Positions 22,520 to 34,231 are shown, counted from the stretch's first letter. The stretch is DNA of 64,000 nucleotides from Chamaecyparis obtusa (GCA_027943335.1 BSBK01006741.1:744001-808000); one strand, 5' to 3'. The notes: a model not told the origin generated them from the sequence alone. Numbers and translations are program-made.

Positions 22520-23835
22520 TGCAGTCTATGGATTAGACCAGAAGGTATCTATGAAGTAATCAAAGGATTCGTTTCACCTGTGTAAATATTATATGAGTCA
22601 ACAAGGCATTGGCTCCAATTTTCAAGATCTTGCACCTATTCTTTTATCTTCTTAGGAATTTGCAGTCTCGAGTTTGTTTTCGAAAGCAATATATTGTGAC
22701 ACATTTGAGAGAAGCAATGTATCATCTCATGGCTAACAATAGTAAGCTGGCAGACCTCGAGTGATCCCAAGCTTTCTGAAAAAGCTGAGTTAAGTCATGC
22801 AAATGTAAGATGATAACTATTTAATAACTTAGATGTGCAGGTTGACAGGTAGTACTTATGCAATGGACTACAACTGACTGAATCCCTACTTTCAAGATGG
22901 GCATTTTGATTCCTTCATCTAAATTACGTTTTGAGTACTTCAAGGTTTATTGCCATCTGATGTAACTATATGGTTGTTTCATTAATCATCTTTCCTTTCA
23001 ATTAGTTGTATAGGTGACCATATTTGCAGTCTAGGCATGCATGTGCAACGTCACAGAATGGAAAAAGGCCTATGCAATAGATGATTGAGGCGTTGGCGAA
23101 GTTGTTGAAGTCTACATAGAGAACTCCTGAGATGGTACAATTGTGAAGAACACAAGATCACATGATTGTGTGACACAACTATGAGGCGCACACACTACAA
23201 AATTATTAAGACTGATGCATGCATGAGTTGCACAAAAGTACTAGTTTTACATTTATGTCCAATGTATCTTGGCAAGGGAATGTTGTGACATGGGATGTAG
23301 TGTTATTGGGTTAATGTGTGTTTGTGTTTAAATAAAAATTAGTGTCTTTTGTGGTATAAAATAAGGAAAAAAAGTGTAAGGGCCAATATATTTTAAATCT
23401 ATAAAGATAAATGTAAGAAATAATTTTCTTTCAAGATATTTGATTAAGGTCTCCTAATTTAACATCTTATATGACATTTACTAAAATTATATTTACCTTC
23501 GAAAGAAACTATCTTAAACCTATATTTAGAGGGCTCTAACTTAATAATATTCTGTCTCTCTTTTACAATCTTTAAGTAATGTTAAGCATTTCATATAAAT
23601 ATATGATGGTTAATATTGCAACCTATATCCTATTTCTTTATATTTTGGGGTCACTTTTATTAAATTTCTTGGCATGCAATAATAATAAATTTAAAATGAC
23701 ATGTTACAGTTGGAGGCGGAGAATGTGAAGACCCTTAAAAGGGGTTTTCATGTGAGGGAGCATATTACGAGCCTATGATAAGTTGGAAGTGAAAATACCA
23801 CCACTCAAAAGAATGGAAGAAGCTAGATGATTTGA
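22520..23835. repeat. R1 repeat, copy 2
   Basis: Matches 19033-20420 from ATGGATTAGACCAGAAGG to ATACCACCACTCAAAAGAAT with small indels. Both exon-like blocks are kept, with the TAG codons of the second block at the same places as in copy 1. Confidence 0.8.
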
Positions 23836-24299
23836 CCTTATAAAAGCTCACTATTTATAGATTTTCCCAATGCTAAGGGGCAGAGTGAAGTTAACCATGA
23901 TCAAAGTTGTGTCAAGTTAATAGTTTCAAATTTTGGGACAAAGTAAACATTTTGTTCTCAAAGGTTGGAGCAAAGAGACAAAATAAACGGTCAAAATGCG
24001 TCTCCAAGATCAGTGGTATAGAATTGATTTGGACTTGATCCATGTGAGTTCATTCCCTTCATTCTCATAGGTTGATTTCGATCATTTGTCCCCTCATGGT
24101 TGGTGAGAATAATATGATCTATTTGATTTATCTTAGCTATGTGTACTCTTAAATGGGCTGAATTGATTTTGATTTAACTATACAATTAATTGATTAAAAT
24201 CAATTTCACAATTATTTGATCCTCTTGATTTAAATAATCCAATAGCTTTGATTTCAATTAATTCATGATTTTGTCCTCAGTTGCTCTTCTTTATTCTAC
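23836..24299. other. Unassigned spacer
   Basis: AT-rich, no coding or repeat signal recognised. Confidence 0.35.
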
Positions 24300-24870
24300 T
24301 TGACCATTTTTAGATATATACACTATCTTTATCATACATTAAATCCACTATATTAAAATCTCCATTTAAAATGCAAATGACATATATTGAATTGATAATC
24401 ATAAATAGAGGAAGACATTTCAACAATATTATTAGAAACATATACATTAATAATTCCAAAAGATTGATTGTTAGTATTGAGAAGAATTCGTAATGTTTTC
24501 TTAACGGAGTCACATGTATAGTACACTAAATGTGGCCATCAAGAAAAAGAAAAGTGACAACTTCTTCATGACATAGTTGATTAACTAGCAAACAGAAAAG
24601 AAAAATAGCCTCTTGCAAATAGAGTATATTCAAATATGATGACTATTGGCAAGTATCTCTCACTAAGTATTCCTTAAAAGGTTTGTAAGATCTTGAACAA
24701 TGTCAAGTAGCTTATAAGCCTATTGAAGTGTTCTGATATATCTAGACCTATGAACCTTGTTAGAAATCTCTCCATGGAAGAGAATCACTAGTTTCTTCCC
24801 ATCTTGACGTTTTTAAATTTTTATATCACATAGGATAGCATACAAAGATATAGATGGAATGGAAAGACTA
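24300..24870. repeat. R2 repeat, first copy
   Basis: Matches 29150-29960 (TATATTGAATTGATAA, CACATGTAT...CACTAAATGTGG, AAGTATCTCTCA, ATAGGATAGCAT/TTGGCATCC). It follows R1 copy 2, as the second R2 follows R1 copy 3, so R1 and R2 are parts of one larger duplicated unit. Confidence 0.65.
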
Positions 24871-25104
24871 AGAAAAAATCATTATTATGTCTACATCTAC
24901 TAACTTACCAACAAAAGTATAATTGGTCAGCTGGTTGTATTCCATTCTACTTACACTCAATTTTCTTTCTTCCCATTCTCCAACGTCCAAATAAGCTTCT
25001 ATTATTCTCTAGAGCGTACATAATTTCTTTGTATGAGCTTACATCTTATTGTAATGGTATTGGATGAGTAATTAGAGGTATCTATGTAATGATCAAGAAT
25101 TGTT
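24871..25104. repeat. Lead part of R1 copy 3, interrupted by element D
   Basis: Matches 38834-39035 plus 44534-44640 without the copia and CACTA insertions (CTACTTACACTCAA, CATTCTCCAA, GTACATAAT, TATGAGCTTACA, AATGGTATTGGA). Its end, AGAATTGTT at 25096-25104, is repeated at 28179-28187 and is the target duplication of element D. Confidence 0.7.
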
Positions 25105-25275
25105 TTTGATTAAGTAAAACAAGTTTTACAAGGCTCTTGAAACCCACATCAAAATAAAAGTCTTGAGAAAGTAATATAAACCAACCAAAGTAAAGAATAT
25201 GAAAGTACCAAAGATAGGCCACCACAAGACCGAACATGAAAAAGCAGAGAAAGAAAGCAAAAATAGAGAAACCAG

Positions 25276-27719
25276 TTATGCAAAGCTCCTGAGCATAACC
25301 GCATCATTATTTTCAAGGGCTTCCATCAGTTGCACTATATCTTTAACATTCTGCACTTGGGAGTCTTGCGGATTGGTTTTCTCCCTGTTCTTCCTAGTTC
25401 TTGCCCTCGTTCTCTTCCCTGGGCCTTCTGTATGCTCCTTGTCTTCCTTAGTCCTCAGATCAGTTTTGGGATTTGCATTTTCTTCCATCTTTTTGATCAA
25501 CAGTTTTAGATTTTTGTTGGACGTCTTAAGGATATTAAAATTTTTCTCTGCCACTTCCTTAAGGGTCTCCTCCAGACTAATCATTTTGGACTCCATGTTC
25601 TTGACCCTGGTTTCGAGGCTAGGAGAGTTCTCTGTTATCTTATCTGTGTTGCCCAGTCCCCGAATTTTAGCCTTGATGTCCTCTATCTTGTGGTAGAGCC
25701 ACTTGAAAGACCGAAACTGGTCCAACATGCTATTTTTGGTATTATTGAGAAAATCCATGTCCATCTCCTTGGCTTTGTCACTAAGAACAACCAAAGAAGG
25801 GTCGATCAATTCTTCCTTATGAACTTTTCCATCTTTATCCTCCAGAATCTGTGGATAGACGACTTCCTTGATAATGCCCATACACACAGTGTTAATATTA
25901 AAATTTCTCCAAACCTTTTTGCCCCTATTGGTGTCTTGACAATACTCCTCCCCATAAGTTTTTTCTATCTCATCAATCCTTATGGTTGATTGATTGGTGC
26001 CCTTGTCATCTTTTTCTTCAGTCTCAGGGATCTTCTTAGTACTTGGGGATTAGGTAGGAGGGGATTTTTCCTTGCTAATGGTGATGTCAACCGACAGGTG
26101 GCTAGAGAGGTCCTGCAAAGGATTGGGAGAGCCCTCCGTTTCCTATTCTTTCTTTTCCGTTGAATCCAAAATAGGGTTTCCCACATCAACTTCTGAAACC
26201 ATTTCTTCCTTCTTTTCGTTATATTCTTCCTCTGAGTTAGAATCCTTCCTGTCCTACTTTGTGGAGGGGAAATCTCTTTTAATGACTTTCAGAGGCCATT
26301 TCTTGGAAGGAGATCCCTTGCCTAGATTCTTGGCCTCAACCTCCTTATTGTCATCTGAAGGGATGCCCACCGAAGAGCTAGAGGGGACATAATCTAAGCC
26401 AGAGTTATCACTTATAGCTTTGCTAGCCCCAATTTCCTTGCCCAAGATTTGGGTTTTAAAGAATTCATATAGCAGAAGGATAAGTCCTTCATGCAGGGTT
26501 GGATTTACAATTTTCTTATCTCTAAAACCAGTAATATTCTTATTCATAGAAGAGAAGAGATAATACGGAATGGAAATTTTGACATCATGCCTAAAATGAT
26601 TAAGCAAGATGAAGTGATAAGTTTAAATTTTGTCAAACTTGGTGTCAAGGGTAATGTAGTAGCAGAGAGCCCTTATAACATATTGCCATTGCATCTTCAA
26701 ACTCCTAGGGAGGTAGTAGGTGCTCACTTTGACAATGGCGTTCATCTCCGTATCATCCCTCACGAACTTTTTGATAGCGATATCGAAAAGTTTTTGGTCT
26801 CTGTAGAATTTTTTCTCCACAATAGGAATGGCGGTGACCATCGAAATGACATCCTCCATAACAGTGAACATCTTGCCATCTATCTCCACTGACCCATCTT
26901 GCCAAGTTTTGACGAAGATGTTGGTGATATCCTTCCTATGTCCATGGAGGCGCTCAATAAAAGTGGTGACCTCCCCTTTCTATAAAACATCCCAGATTTT
27001 TGTTCTCTTCTTCCATTTTTTGTTGTCACCTTCCAGATCCCTTCTTAACCTTTCTCCTAGCATGACTATTGGGATGGCTCTAGTAAACCACTGGTTTCGC
27101 TGAGAATATCTACTAGCCTTATTTCTAATTTCACTAGCTTTCTTACTAAAGGTAGCTTTTTTGAAATGATTGCAAGATATGGGGAAGGGCGCCCTAACTA
27201 CGTGTGGAGGCAACATATAATTAAAACTCATGCAAGTCCACCATAACTTTCCATGAGTGAAATAACTTCTACTAGCTTGCTTGTAACAAAAATAATTATT
27301 ATTGGTTAAAGCCGTGGTACTTTGAAGATCATCCCCTTTTAGTGAATCCATCTCGCCATTATGGAAAGTTTCATAATTATGCCTGGAGTGATAAGTCTCA
27401 TTGTTGGCATCTTGAAGGATGGTCCAATCAGCATCCCAAGTGGTAGCCAAGATAAGCTCAGGGATAGACAAGTCATCCTTCGAGAAATAGGTCCAGGTGG
27501 CACAAAAGTTTAAGGCATTTCCAAGACCAACGCCACGTTTGAGAAACTGACCGTGGGAAGACTAGCGGAAGATGTACTATTGAGAAAAATACATAGCTGT
27601 CACCATTTGATCTATAGCACTAGGACATAAAATTTATACTTCTGACAGTCAGCTTGATTGAGCTAAAGAGCTCACTAATGACCATTGAGGTGTCTAGCAT
27701 CTTTCTCTAAGAGTGCAGA
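25276..27719 (-). pseudogene. Unrecognised ORF of element D, distant relative of the element A and G ORFs
   Basis: The minus frame stays in one register from the LINE ORF1 tail to TAA at 25276 and is broken only by stops, mostly TAG where Gln would fit (QYIF, VL*KGEV, STK*DR, KKE*ET). Order: a Trp/Tyr-rich part (27600-27180); a conserved-looking core (26960-26430) with VEIDGKMFTVMEDVISMVT, then FYRDQKLFD, and further on MNKNITGF and LILLLYEFFKTQ; an acidic linker; and a C-terminal coiled coil (25800-25400) with a basic tail. The core aligns by eye with the G ORF around its ITSLP motif and its NKNMES...LLVCLFFYAQ stretch. The plan also recalls proteins loosely annotated as plant transposon proteins, which I cannot verify here. 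No catalytic motif seen. Confidence 0.5.
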
Positions 27720-27721
27720 CC

Positions 27722-28178
27722 GTTTAGATGGTTTTTTGGGTACCATCCGCAATGTTTCTACATTCTTCCTCTAGCTTGATCTGGCTTGACCTTTTTCTGC
27801 CTGGAGATTTGAGTTTTGCTCCTACATCAGCTCTGGTTTTGCTCCTTGTGGCTGTCGGGGAAACCAGAGATGGATCTCTGATCTTTGTTCTCTTTTTGCT
27901 TTGAACTTTTGTCCATCCCTCTTTTTCCTCTTTGTATTTGGCAAAGACAACCTCCAATTTTGAGAGTTTTTTCGAAGAGATGGAGCCCTGAAGAAGATCC
28001 ATTTGTTGGACTTTGTTAGAGTCCCATGTCTCTGGACAATTGCTAGAGAGCGGTTGACCAACTGGTTTGCTTCTAGCGGGACTAGAATAACAGTCAACCA
28101 AGGGGGATTCAAAGAAATCTGGGTCGACAGAAGCAAATTCAGAGCTAGGGCATGAATCACCCCCTTCCCCTAGCCTTT
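27722..28178 (-). pseudogene. C-terminal tail of LINE ORF1 in element D
   Basis: Open on the minus strand. Near 27900-27780 it reads SKKRTKIRDPSLVSPTATRS, matching KKKKNSRDPSSVSPVATRS of LINE F ORF1 near 49240-49300. Nucleotide similarity continues to CCCAAAAAACCATC (27735-27748) and then stops abruptly. In LINE F the sequence after this point leads into the endonuclease ORF; here it leads into the unrecognised ORF. The N-terminal half of ORF1 is missing because of 5' truncation. Confidence 0.75.
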
Positions 28179-29040
28179 AGAATTGTTGACAAGTCATTCA
28201 CTCCAATTTTTAAGTAGTTGTACCTATTCTTTTATCTTCCTAGATATCTGCAAGCTCAACTATTTTGAAAGAAGCAATATGAAGTGACAAATTTGAGAGA
28301 AGTAATATATCATTTCATGCCCAACAATAGTAAGTTGGCAGACCTCGAATAATCGCAAGCTTTTTTAAAAATATGAGTAAGACATGTAAATGTAGGATGA
28401 TGTCACTGTAACTAGGAAACTATTTGATAATCTAGATGTGCAGGTTAGCTAGTATTACGTGTGTAATGTACTAGAACTGACTGCATCACTACTTTCAAGA
28501 TCAACATTTTTATTCATTCATTCAACTTTCATTTTGAGTTCTTTTGGGTTTATTCCTACCTTATCTAACTATAAGTTTGTTTCCTTAATCCTTTAATTTT
28601 TCCTTTCAATAAGTGGCAGAGCTGGCCATATATATTACATACTAGAGACCATTATGTTGAAATGTTCATTTAAAAGTGAGCGGGCTTTGCAGTATAGGTT
28701 TACATGTGCAGCAGCCCAGAATCGAAAAAGGTTCAAGAATATGTAATGCATGATGGTTGAGGAGAGGTTGGCCAAGTTGTTAAAGTTTGCATAGAGAGCC
28801 ATTGAGATGGCATATTTATGAAGATTACATGACCATAAGATTTTGTGACATGTTAGCTATGAGGTGTAGACACTGCATAATTATTAAGACTGATGGATAA
28901 ATGAGTTGTACAAAATTACTAGTTTTAATTTTATGTCCAATCCATCTTTGGCATTGTATGAGTAAGTAAGAGAATGGTACAATATAGTATGTAGTATAGT
29001 GACTTGATGTGTGTTTGTGTTTCAATTAAAATATAATTTT
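28179..29040. repeat. R1 repeat, copy 3 (main part)
   Basis: Resumes R1 after element D. More diverged than copies 1 and 2 but with the same order of blocks (ACCTATTCTTTTATCTTC, GTAAGTTGGCAGACCTCG, ATTATTAAGACTGATG, TTATGTCCAATCCATC). Confidence 0.7.
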
Positions 29041-29149
29041 GTACTTTACTTTTAAGTTATTTATATGTTTTGTTAGATCTAGTTTGAAAATCAATTCATG
29101 TATACTCTTTTTCAACAATTTAGTTTATAAGAATGATATGATCTTTTAT

Positions 29150-30579
29150 CATTAGATAAATTTATTATATTAAAGTCTTTTCCTAATCTAAGTAGGGGTA
29201 GATATTGAATTGATAACCATTAATAAAGAGAAGATACTTTAACAATATCATTGGAAGGATAAATATTAACAATTTTAAAGGAATGATTTAAACAATTGAA
29301 AAGAGCATACAATACTTTGTTAGTAGATCACATGTATTTTCCACTAAATGTGGTTTCCATTTAAGAGAGAGAGAGAGATGTGATAGATCTTCATTGACTC
29401 ACATCATGATTGCTATACAAAAAGTTTTATCTTGCCAAATAGTATGGTAAACAACAAAAATAAAAAAGATAGTAATCTTAAACTCTTACAAATAGACGAC
29501 ATCTAGATTTGATAAGTGTTGGTGAGTATCTCTCATTTAGCACTTCCTTAATAGGTTTATAAGATCTTTAACCATTTGAGAAGAGACAATATTGGTGCGA
29601 GTTGAGTGGCATCTCATCACTAAGTGGTTCACTAAGAATGACATAATAATTTATTTTTTTTTTCATTAAAATTTTCCAATTTATTTTTTGGGGCATTTAG
29701 TCTATTTTTTTCTAGGACCTACTTCCCATCTTCCATTCACCTAGGAGGACTACAAGAATGTCACAATCCCCTAAAATGAGAAGTGAGAAAGTGAACAAAA
29801 TTGCCTACGTGAGAAAATATAAGTGAAGTAGATTTATGCATTATGATATATTTAGGCCTATGTACCTTGCTAGACAGTTCACTATTAGGGAGAATCTCCA
29901 CTTTGTCATACCATCTTGAAATTTTTATCTTATATTAGTTGGCATCCTTGTAACTAAACTGCTAGTAAATAGAATTAAAATTGATTAGACATTATGATAT
30001 ATTTAAGCATATGCTAGAAAAGTTTTCATTTAAAGAGAATCTCCACTTTCTCCTTATCTTGAATTGTTAACCTATACTAATTGGCATCCTTACAACTTGA
30101 TTGTTAGTATTACTTAAAGTCTTAGGATGAACTTTAAGACTATTATAGAGTTTTGATTGTTTTTAAACATATGCTAGAAAAAATTTTATTTATAGAAAAT
30201 TTCAACTTTTTCTTCATCTTGAATTTTTAACCTATATTAGTTAACATCCTTACAACTTTTAACCTATATTAAATAACAATCCAAGTATAATTTGATTGAT
30301 AGTATTACTTGAAGTCTTAACCTAAGCTAACACTATTATTAAATTTTGATTATTTTTATGTTTCTTGATTATAATCCACCCCCTTCTTCCTTTTCAAGAA
30401 GGAGAGTATTAAGGCTGAGTAGGCTTGCTTTGTCACAAAGAAAGGGGTATTCAATCTTATAGTCAGGAAATTGACACCAGAACTTGTTGGATATGACTAT
30501 TACAATTCTATGCCACATACAGTACCCAACAAAGATGTAGAAAGAATGCAAAGACAACGAAATAATTATACCCCACAGA
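29150..30579. repeat. R2 repeat, second copy, extended to the CACTA insertion point
   Basis: Aligns with 24300-24870 to about 29960 and, after an expansion of similar sub-blocks (TTGGCATCCTTACAACTT and related, 29940-30320), again near 30530-30579 with 24840-24890. A short AG run lies at 29364-29378. No coding signal. Confidence 0.6.
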
Positions 30580-30592
30580 CACTAGTAAATTT
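30580..30592 (+). repeat. Left terminal inverted repeat of the CACTA element
   Basis: CACTAGTAAATTT, inverted match to 38821-38833 with one mismatch; preceded by AGA. Confidence 0.7.
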
Positions 30593-31015
30593 TTGCTTGT
30601 TTTTCAACGAGGTTTAGTCAATTATTAGATGCCTATTAGTCGACTAATTGATCATAATGGTCATCAAATTTTTTTTTGTCGAAAATACCACACTTCAAAT
30701 CTTCATCACAATTTCAACGTCCCCAGTGGTTGAACTATCGATAGAAATGACATTGAAATCATTGCTTCAACTTGGAAGAATTTCCTTATCCCTACGACCA
30801 ATGTACGTCGAAATGGTGACATAAAATTGTCGCAATAAATGTCGTATGTGTAGCTTTATCGTCAATATTTCTATTCTTTGTTGGTCGAAATATCGACATA
30901 CAATTTAATTTTTTTTAAAATATATATATTATATCAAATTAAGCACATCAATATTATGTCGATGTTGTTTACTGTTTACAAAAAGTCACACATTTTCTGT
31001 CTTATTTCATACAAA

Positions 31016-31165
31016 CAAGCTGGTTTTAGACCAAAACACTCCACCATAGATCACAGAGTGACTCTTAGATACTTAGTTGACAAAATATGAGACACTCCAG
31101 GTGACGAGGCTTTTTGCTGCTTTATTGACTTCAAAAAAGCCTTTGATTTAATTTTTCCATGGATT
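31016..31165 (+). pseudogene. Reverse transcriptase fragment of a non-L1-type LINE
   Basis: Reads QAGFRPKHSTIDHRVTLRY, then LVDK and CCFIDFKKAFD before a Pro-Trp. These are the RT motifs around the QxGFRxxxST and FxDFxKAFD blocks of non-LTR retrotransposons. The wording CCFIDFKKAFD differs from the L1-type LINEs elsewhere in this window. One stop lies inside (31087-31089). Only about 50 codons remain; duplicated non-coding sequence begins at 31168. It is a dead scrap inside the CACTA element. Confidence 0.75.
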
Positions 31166-31167
31166 GA

Positions 31168-31364
31168 GACCTTAAATTATTGAGCTTCTCTTTGTTTCGA
31201 GAAGAGTATAACATTCTCTACTTAACAGGGCCAATCGCGTAAAGGTGGAAGCTCATCTGGCCCCTCCTGGGAGCTTGCTATGACCCTTTACGACATTTTA
31301 AGACCTCTAAGATGTATTCATAGGGATCATAAATGGTCATAAAGGTTCATAAGGGGTCTTGGGA
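31168..31364. repeat. Direct repeat flanking foldback 1 (copy 1)
   Basis: GACCTTAAATTATTGAGC... through GGTCATAAGG-like sequence matches 31735-31930 almost base for base. Each copy is directly followed by a foldback element. Confidence 0.8.
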
Positions 31365-31639
31365 CACAACAGTTGAGAAACATAATTATAGGCATCATGG
31401 TCACAATTTTTTGGAGACAATGTAATTGTATACCCAGATGATGCAAAGCAACTCCTACACCTTCGATTCCAAGTTGACTACATTTGTTGCTCATGAATAC
31501 AAGGTCCTCCAAAAAATGTATTCAACTTGGAATTGGAGGTGCAGAAGTTGCTCTGCATCGCTTGGGTACACAACTCAATTACGTTGTCTCCAAAAAATTG
31601 TGACCATGATGCCTACAATTATGTTTCTCAGCTATTGTG
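31365..31639. mobile_element. Foldback element 1 (275 bp)
   Basis: The left arm begins CACAACAGTTGAGAAACATA and the right arm ends with its near-complement TATGTTTCTCAGCTATTGTG. Arms of about 105-120 bp pair over GGCATCATGGTCACAA and GGAGACAA blocks, leaving a short centre. Same ends as foldback 2, so probably an internally deleted relative. Confidence 0.75.
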
Positions 31640-31734
31640 AAATCTACATTTATGTTTCTCATTTGTCATGTTTATGTGCATGTTTTTAATGTGTTTTGGA
31701 TAGTAAGTCTAATTTATTTTGTTCGTGGACTAAG

Positions 31735-31930
31735 ACCTTAAATTATTGAGCTTCTCTTTGTTTCGAGAAGAGTATAACATTCTCTACTTAACATAGCCAA
31801 CCACGTGAAGGTGGAAGCTCATCTGGCAACTCCTAGGAGCCTCTTATGAACCTTTATGACATTTTAAGACCTCTAAGATGTATTCTTAGGGATCATAAAT
31901 GGTCATAAAGGGTCATAAGGGGTCTAGGGA
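31735..31930. repeat. Direct repeat flanking foldback 2 (copy 2)
   Basis: Second copy of 31168-31364, with few differences. Confidence 0.8.
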
Positions 31931-32843
31931 CACAACAGTTGAGAAACATAATTGTAGGCATCATGGTCACATCTTTTTGGAGACAATGTAATTGAGTTGT
32001 ATACCCAAGCGATGGAGTGAAACTTTTTCACCTCTGATTCCAAATTGACACTGCGGGATTCAAAGACCATAGATAAGGAATAAATTTAGAGGGCAGAGGA
32101 GGGCCATAATGACAAAAAATAATACAGGACAAACCTCAAGTTAAATGAGGCAACTGCAAACATTTTAATAGATTTTTATTATTAAATAATGAAATTTGCA
32201 TATACTAGTGTTCTAAGCCCCCTCATTACATGATTTATTATTGTAAGCCCCCTCTAACTTATGCATCTAGAAAATGAAACTACAACCTATTGGAATTGAG
32301 ACAAACCTTATAGAACAACAACAGCTAGGAAGGATCGCTTTCCAACATCTGTTGAATACATCTATTGGAGGACCTTGTATTCATGAGCTACACCTTGTAT
32401 TCATGAGCTACAGATGTATTCAAAAGATGTTGGAAAGCGATCATTCCTAGCTGCTGTTGTTCTATAATGTTTGTCTCAATCCCAATAGGTTGTAGTTTCA
32501 TTTTCTAGATGCGTAAGTTAGAGGGGGCTTACAATAATAGATCATGTAATGAGGGGGCTTAGAACACTAGTATATGTAAATTTCATTATTTAATAATAAA
32601 AATCTATTAAAATTTTTGTAGTTGCCTCATTTAACTTGAGGTTCATCCTATATTATTTTGGTCGTTATGGACCTCCTCTGCTCTCTAAATTTAATCCTTA
32701 TCTATGGTCTTTGTATCCTGTAGTGTCAACTTGGAATCAGAGGTGTAGAAGTTGCACTCCATCACTTGGATATACAACTCAATTACGTTGTCTCCAAAAA
32801 ATTGTGACCATGATGCCTACAATTATGTTTCTCAGCTATTGTG
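31931..32843. mobile_element. Foldback element 2 (913 bp, arms of about 450 bp)
   Basis: Left arm 31931-32380 and right arm 32395-32843 are reverse complements over nearly their whole length. Examples are TTAGAGGGGGCTTACAATAA against TTATTGTAAGCCCCCTCTAA, and GGAAAGCGATC against GATCGCTTTCC. The centre carries a twice-repeated TTGTATTCATGAGCTAC. No ORF spans it. Transcribed, it would give a long near-perfect hairpin RNA. Confidence 0.85.
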
Positions 32844-33537
32844 AAATTTTCATATATGTTTCTCAGCTGTCCTGTTTATACCTTCTCTCATTTGCTGGTG
32901 TAATTCCTCTTTGAGTATCCCCATTCTCCTTTGCGTCCAAAATGAACTCATTCCAATCCCTCACTAGAATAAAGGGAGACTTCATACCATGCTATGCTCA
33001 AACTTCAGTGAGACTTCATACCATGTAGCGTTCGTAGATTACGTTCAATGCATTATTTATGCTTGTATTGGTGGGAAAACTCTTGAAAATATGCAAAAGA
33101 GATTGCATGCAACCATGTTGTTTACATGACACATGTAGTTTACCTCCATCATAAATCAGTGTTGCGTACAAATCTACGGACATTGCATGGTACGAAGCCT
33201 CACTCAAGCTTGAAAATGATAGTCAATCCATAGTTAAGGTCAAGGAACAAATGGAATAACCAAGAAAAAACTATACGTTAAATCATGTGATTGATAGAAA
33301 ATTGGGGTTCACCTGAGCCATAAACATGAAGAATTATTCTAAAAAAAGATGTAAACCATATATATGCGCACTTGAGGCAAAGAGAAGTTATGTCATATCA
33401 ATATTAAAATATTAGTTACAATATGAAAATACTAAACTAACTAATTCCTGAGTTCATCTCTGCATATGGTCGCAACAAAGATATATGATTACAATATAGA
33501 GAAGGCATCGTAAAAATATAATTTTAGAATTTTCCCT

Positions 33538-33854
33538 AGCCTGACACATTTTGCACTCAAATCCTTCATCACAAATAAGTGGAGATGGGTAGATAGATGC
33601 AAATGAGTTGTCATCAACCCAACTAAAGTATCCGCAACCATTATTTCCCCGTGATACCCAGTCTACATTAGTTCTTATATTATAATGAATAGTATTTACA
33701 TTAGAAACATTAAATATATACACATTAGAAACCTTTTTTCTATTTGGGAAGCACCAAAATTGTCATCCAGGGTTGTTCGGTGTCCGTGAAGTCTTCAACA
33801 CACACTTCCCACCACCATATTGACAGTTTGGCACATTGACAAGAGTCATTGAGC
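33538..33854 (-). pseudogene. GRF-type zinc finger gene fragment, two exons, inside the CACTA element
   Basis: Minus strand. Exon 1 (33854-33733) reads NCQYGGGKCVLKTSRTPNNP then G and a TGA at the expected Arg, then QFWCFPN. Exon 2 (from 33662) reads NNGCGYFSWVDD. Together they give the GRF zinc-finger pattern (C..C..TSRT..NPGR.F..C.......CGYF.W.D), with the first Cys-pair partner changed to Tyr. A 70-bp intron with GT (33732) and AG (33663) is kept between them, and an AG also precedes exon 1. GRF fingers bind single-stranded nucleic acid in several plant proteins. Retained introns argue for DNA-level capture, not a processed copy. The stop and isolation make it a pseudogene. Confidence 0.6.
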
Positions 33855-34231
33855 CTATATCAAGAATGCACTGCACTATCGTTACTACATTTATTATTTT
33901 TATATGATTAGTTTTATATGAAATATAGCAAGGAATACCATAAAAAATATTAACCATTTACAATAATGAAAAGTAAACCTAAATCAAATAGCTCATTTTT
34001 TTATCAACATGTGTAGTCTCTGTGTATATGAAAAATGAAATAAATATGAAGTTGACATAAAATAGTGAACAAAATAGTATTCCACATAGAGTGAATGAAA
34101 TATACCATCAAAAGAAGGTGACAAAATCCTATCACGAAGCACAGACATAGGAAATCAAAAAGTGACAAAAGACAAGAAATAAGAAAAATCATTACAACTA
34201 TAGAAAAATCATTTATACTATAATCAAAAAA

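Larger units (their letters stand above)
25105..28178 (-). mobile_element. Element D: 5'-truncated LINE-like insertion with an unusual ORF
   Basis: Bounded by the 9-bp duplication AGAATTGTT (25096-25104 and 28179-28187); the flanks together restore the R1 repeat. No LTRs. The 5' part (28178-27722, minus) is the end of a LINE ORF1, matching 49186-49420 of LINE F. The rest is an ORF without endonuclease or RT signature. The 3' end (minus) reads GTTTCAAGAGCCTTG ... TTTTACTTAATCAAA, which looks like a plant LINE 3' UTR with a short A-rich tail. Variable-length duplication, 5' truncation and A-rich end all point to LINE-type integration. It is non-autonomous as it stands. Confidence 0.7.

Noticed and set aside
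25199..25696. Plus-strand 165-codon Ser/Leu-rich frame
   Set aside because: Antisense of the coiled-coil part of the element D ORF; the Ser/Leu richness mirrors Glu/Lys-rich minus-strand codons.
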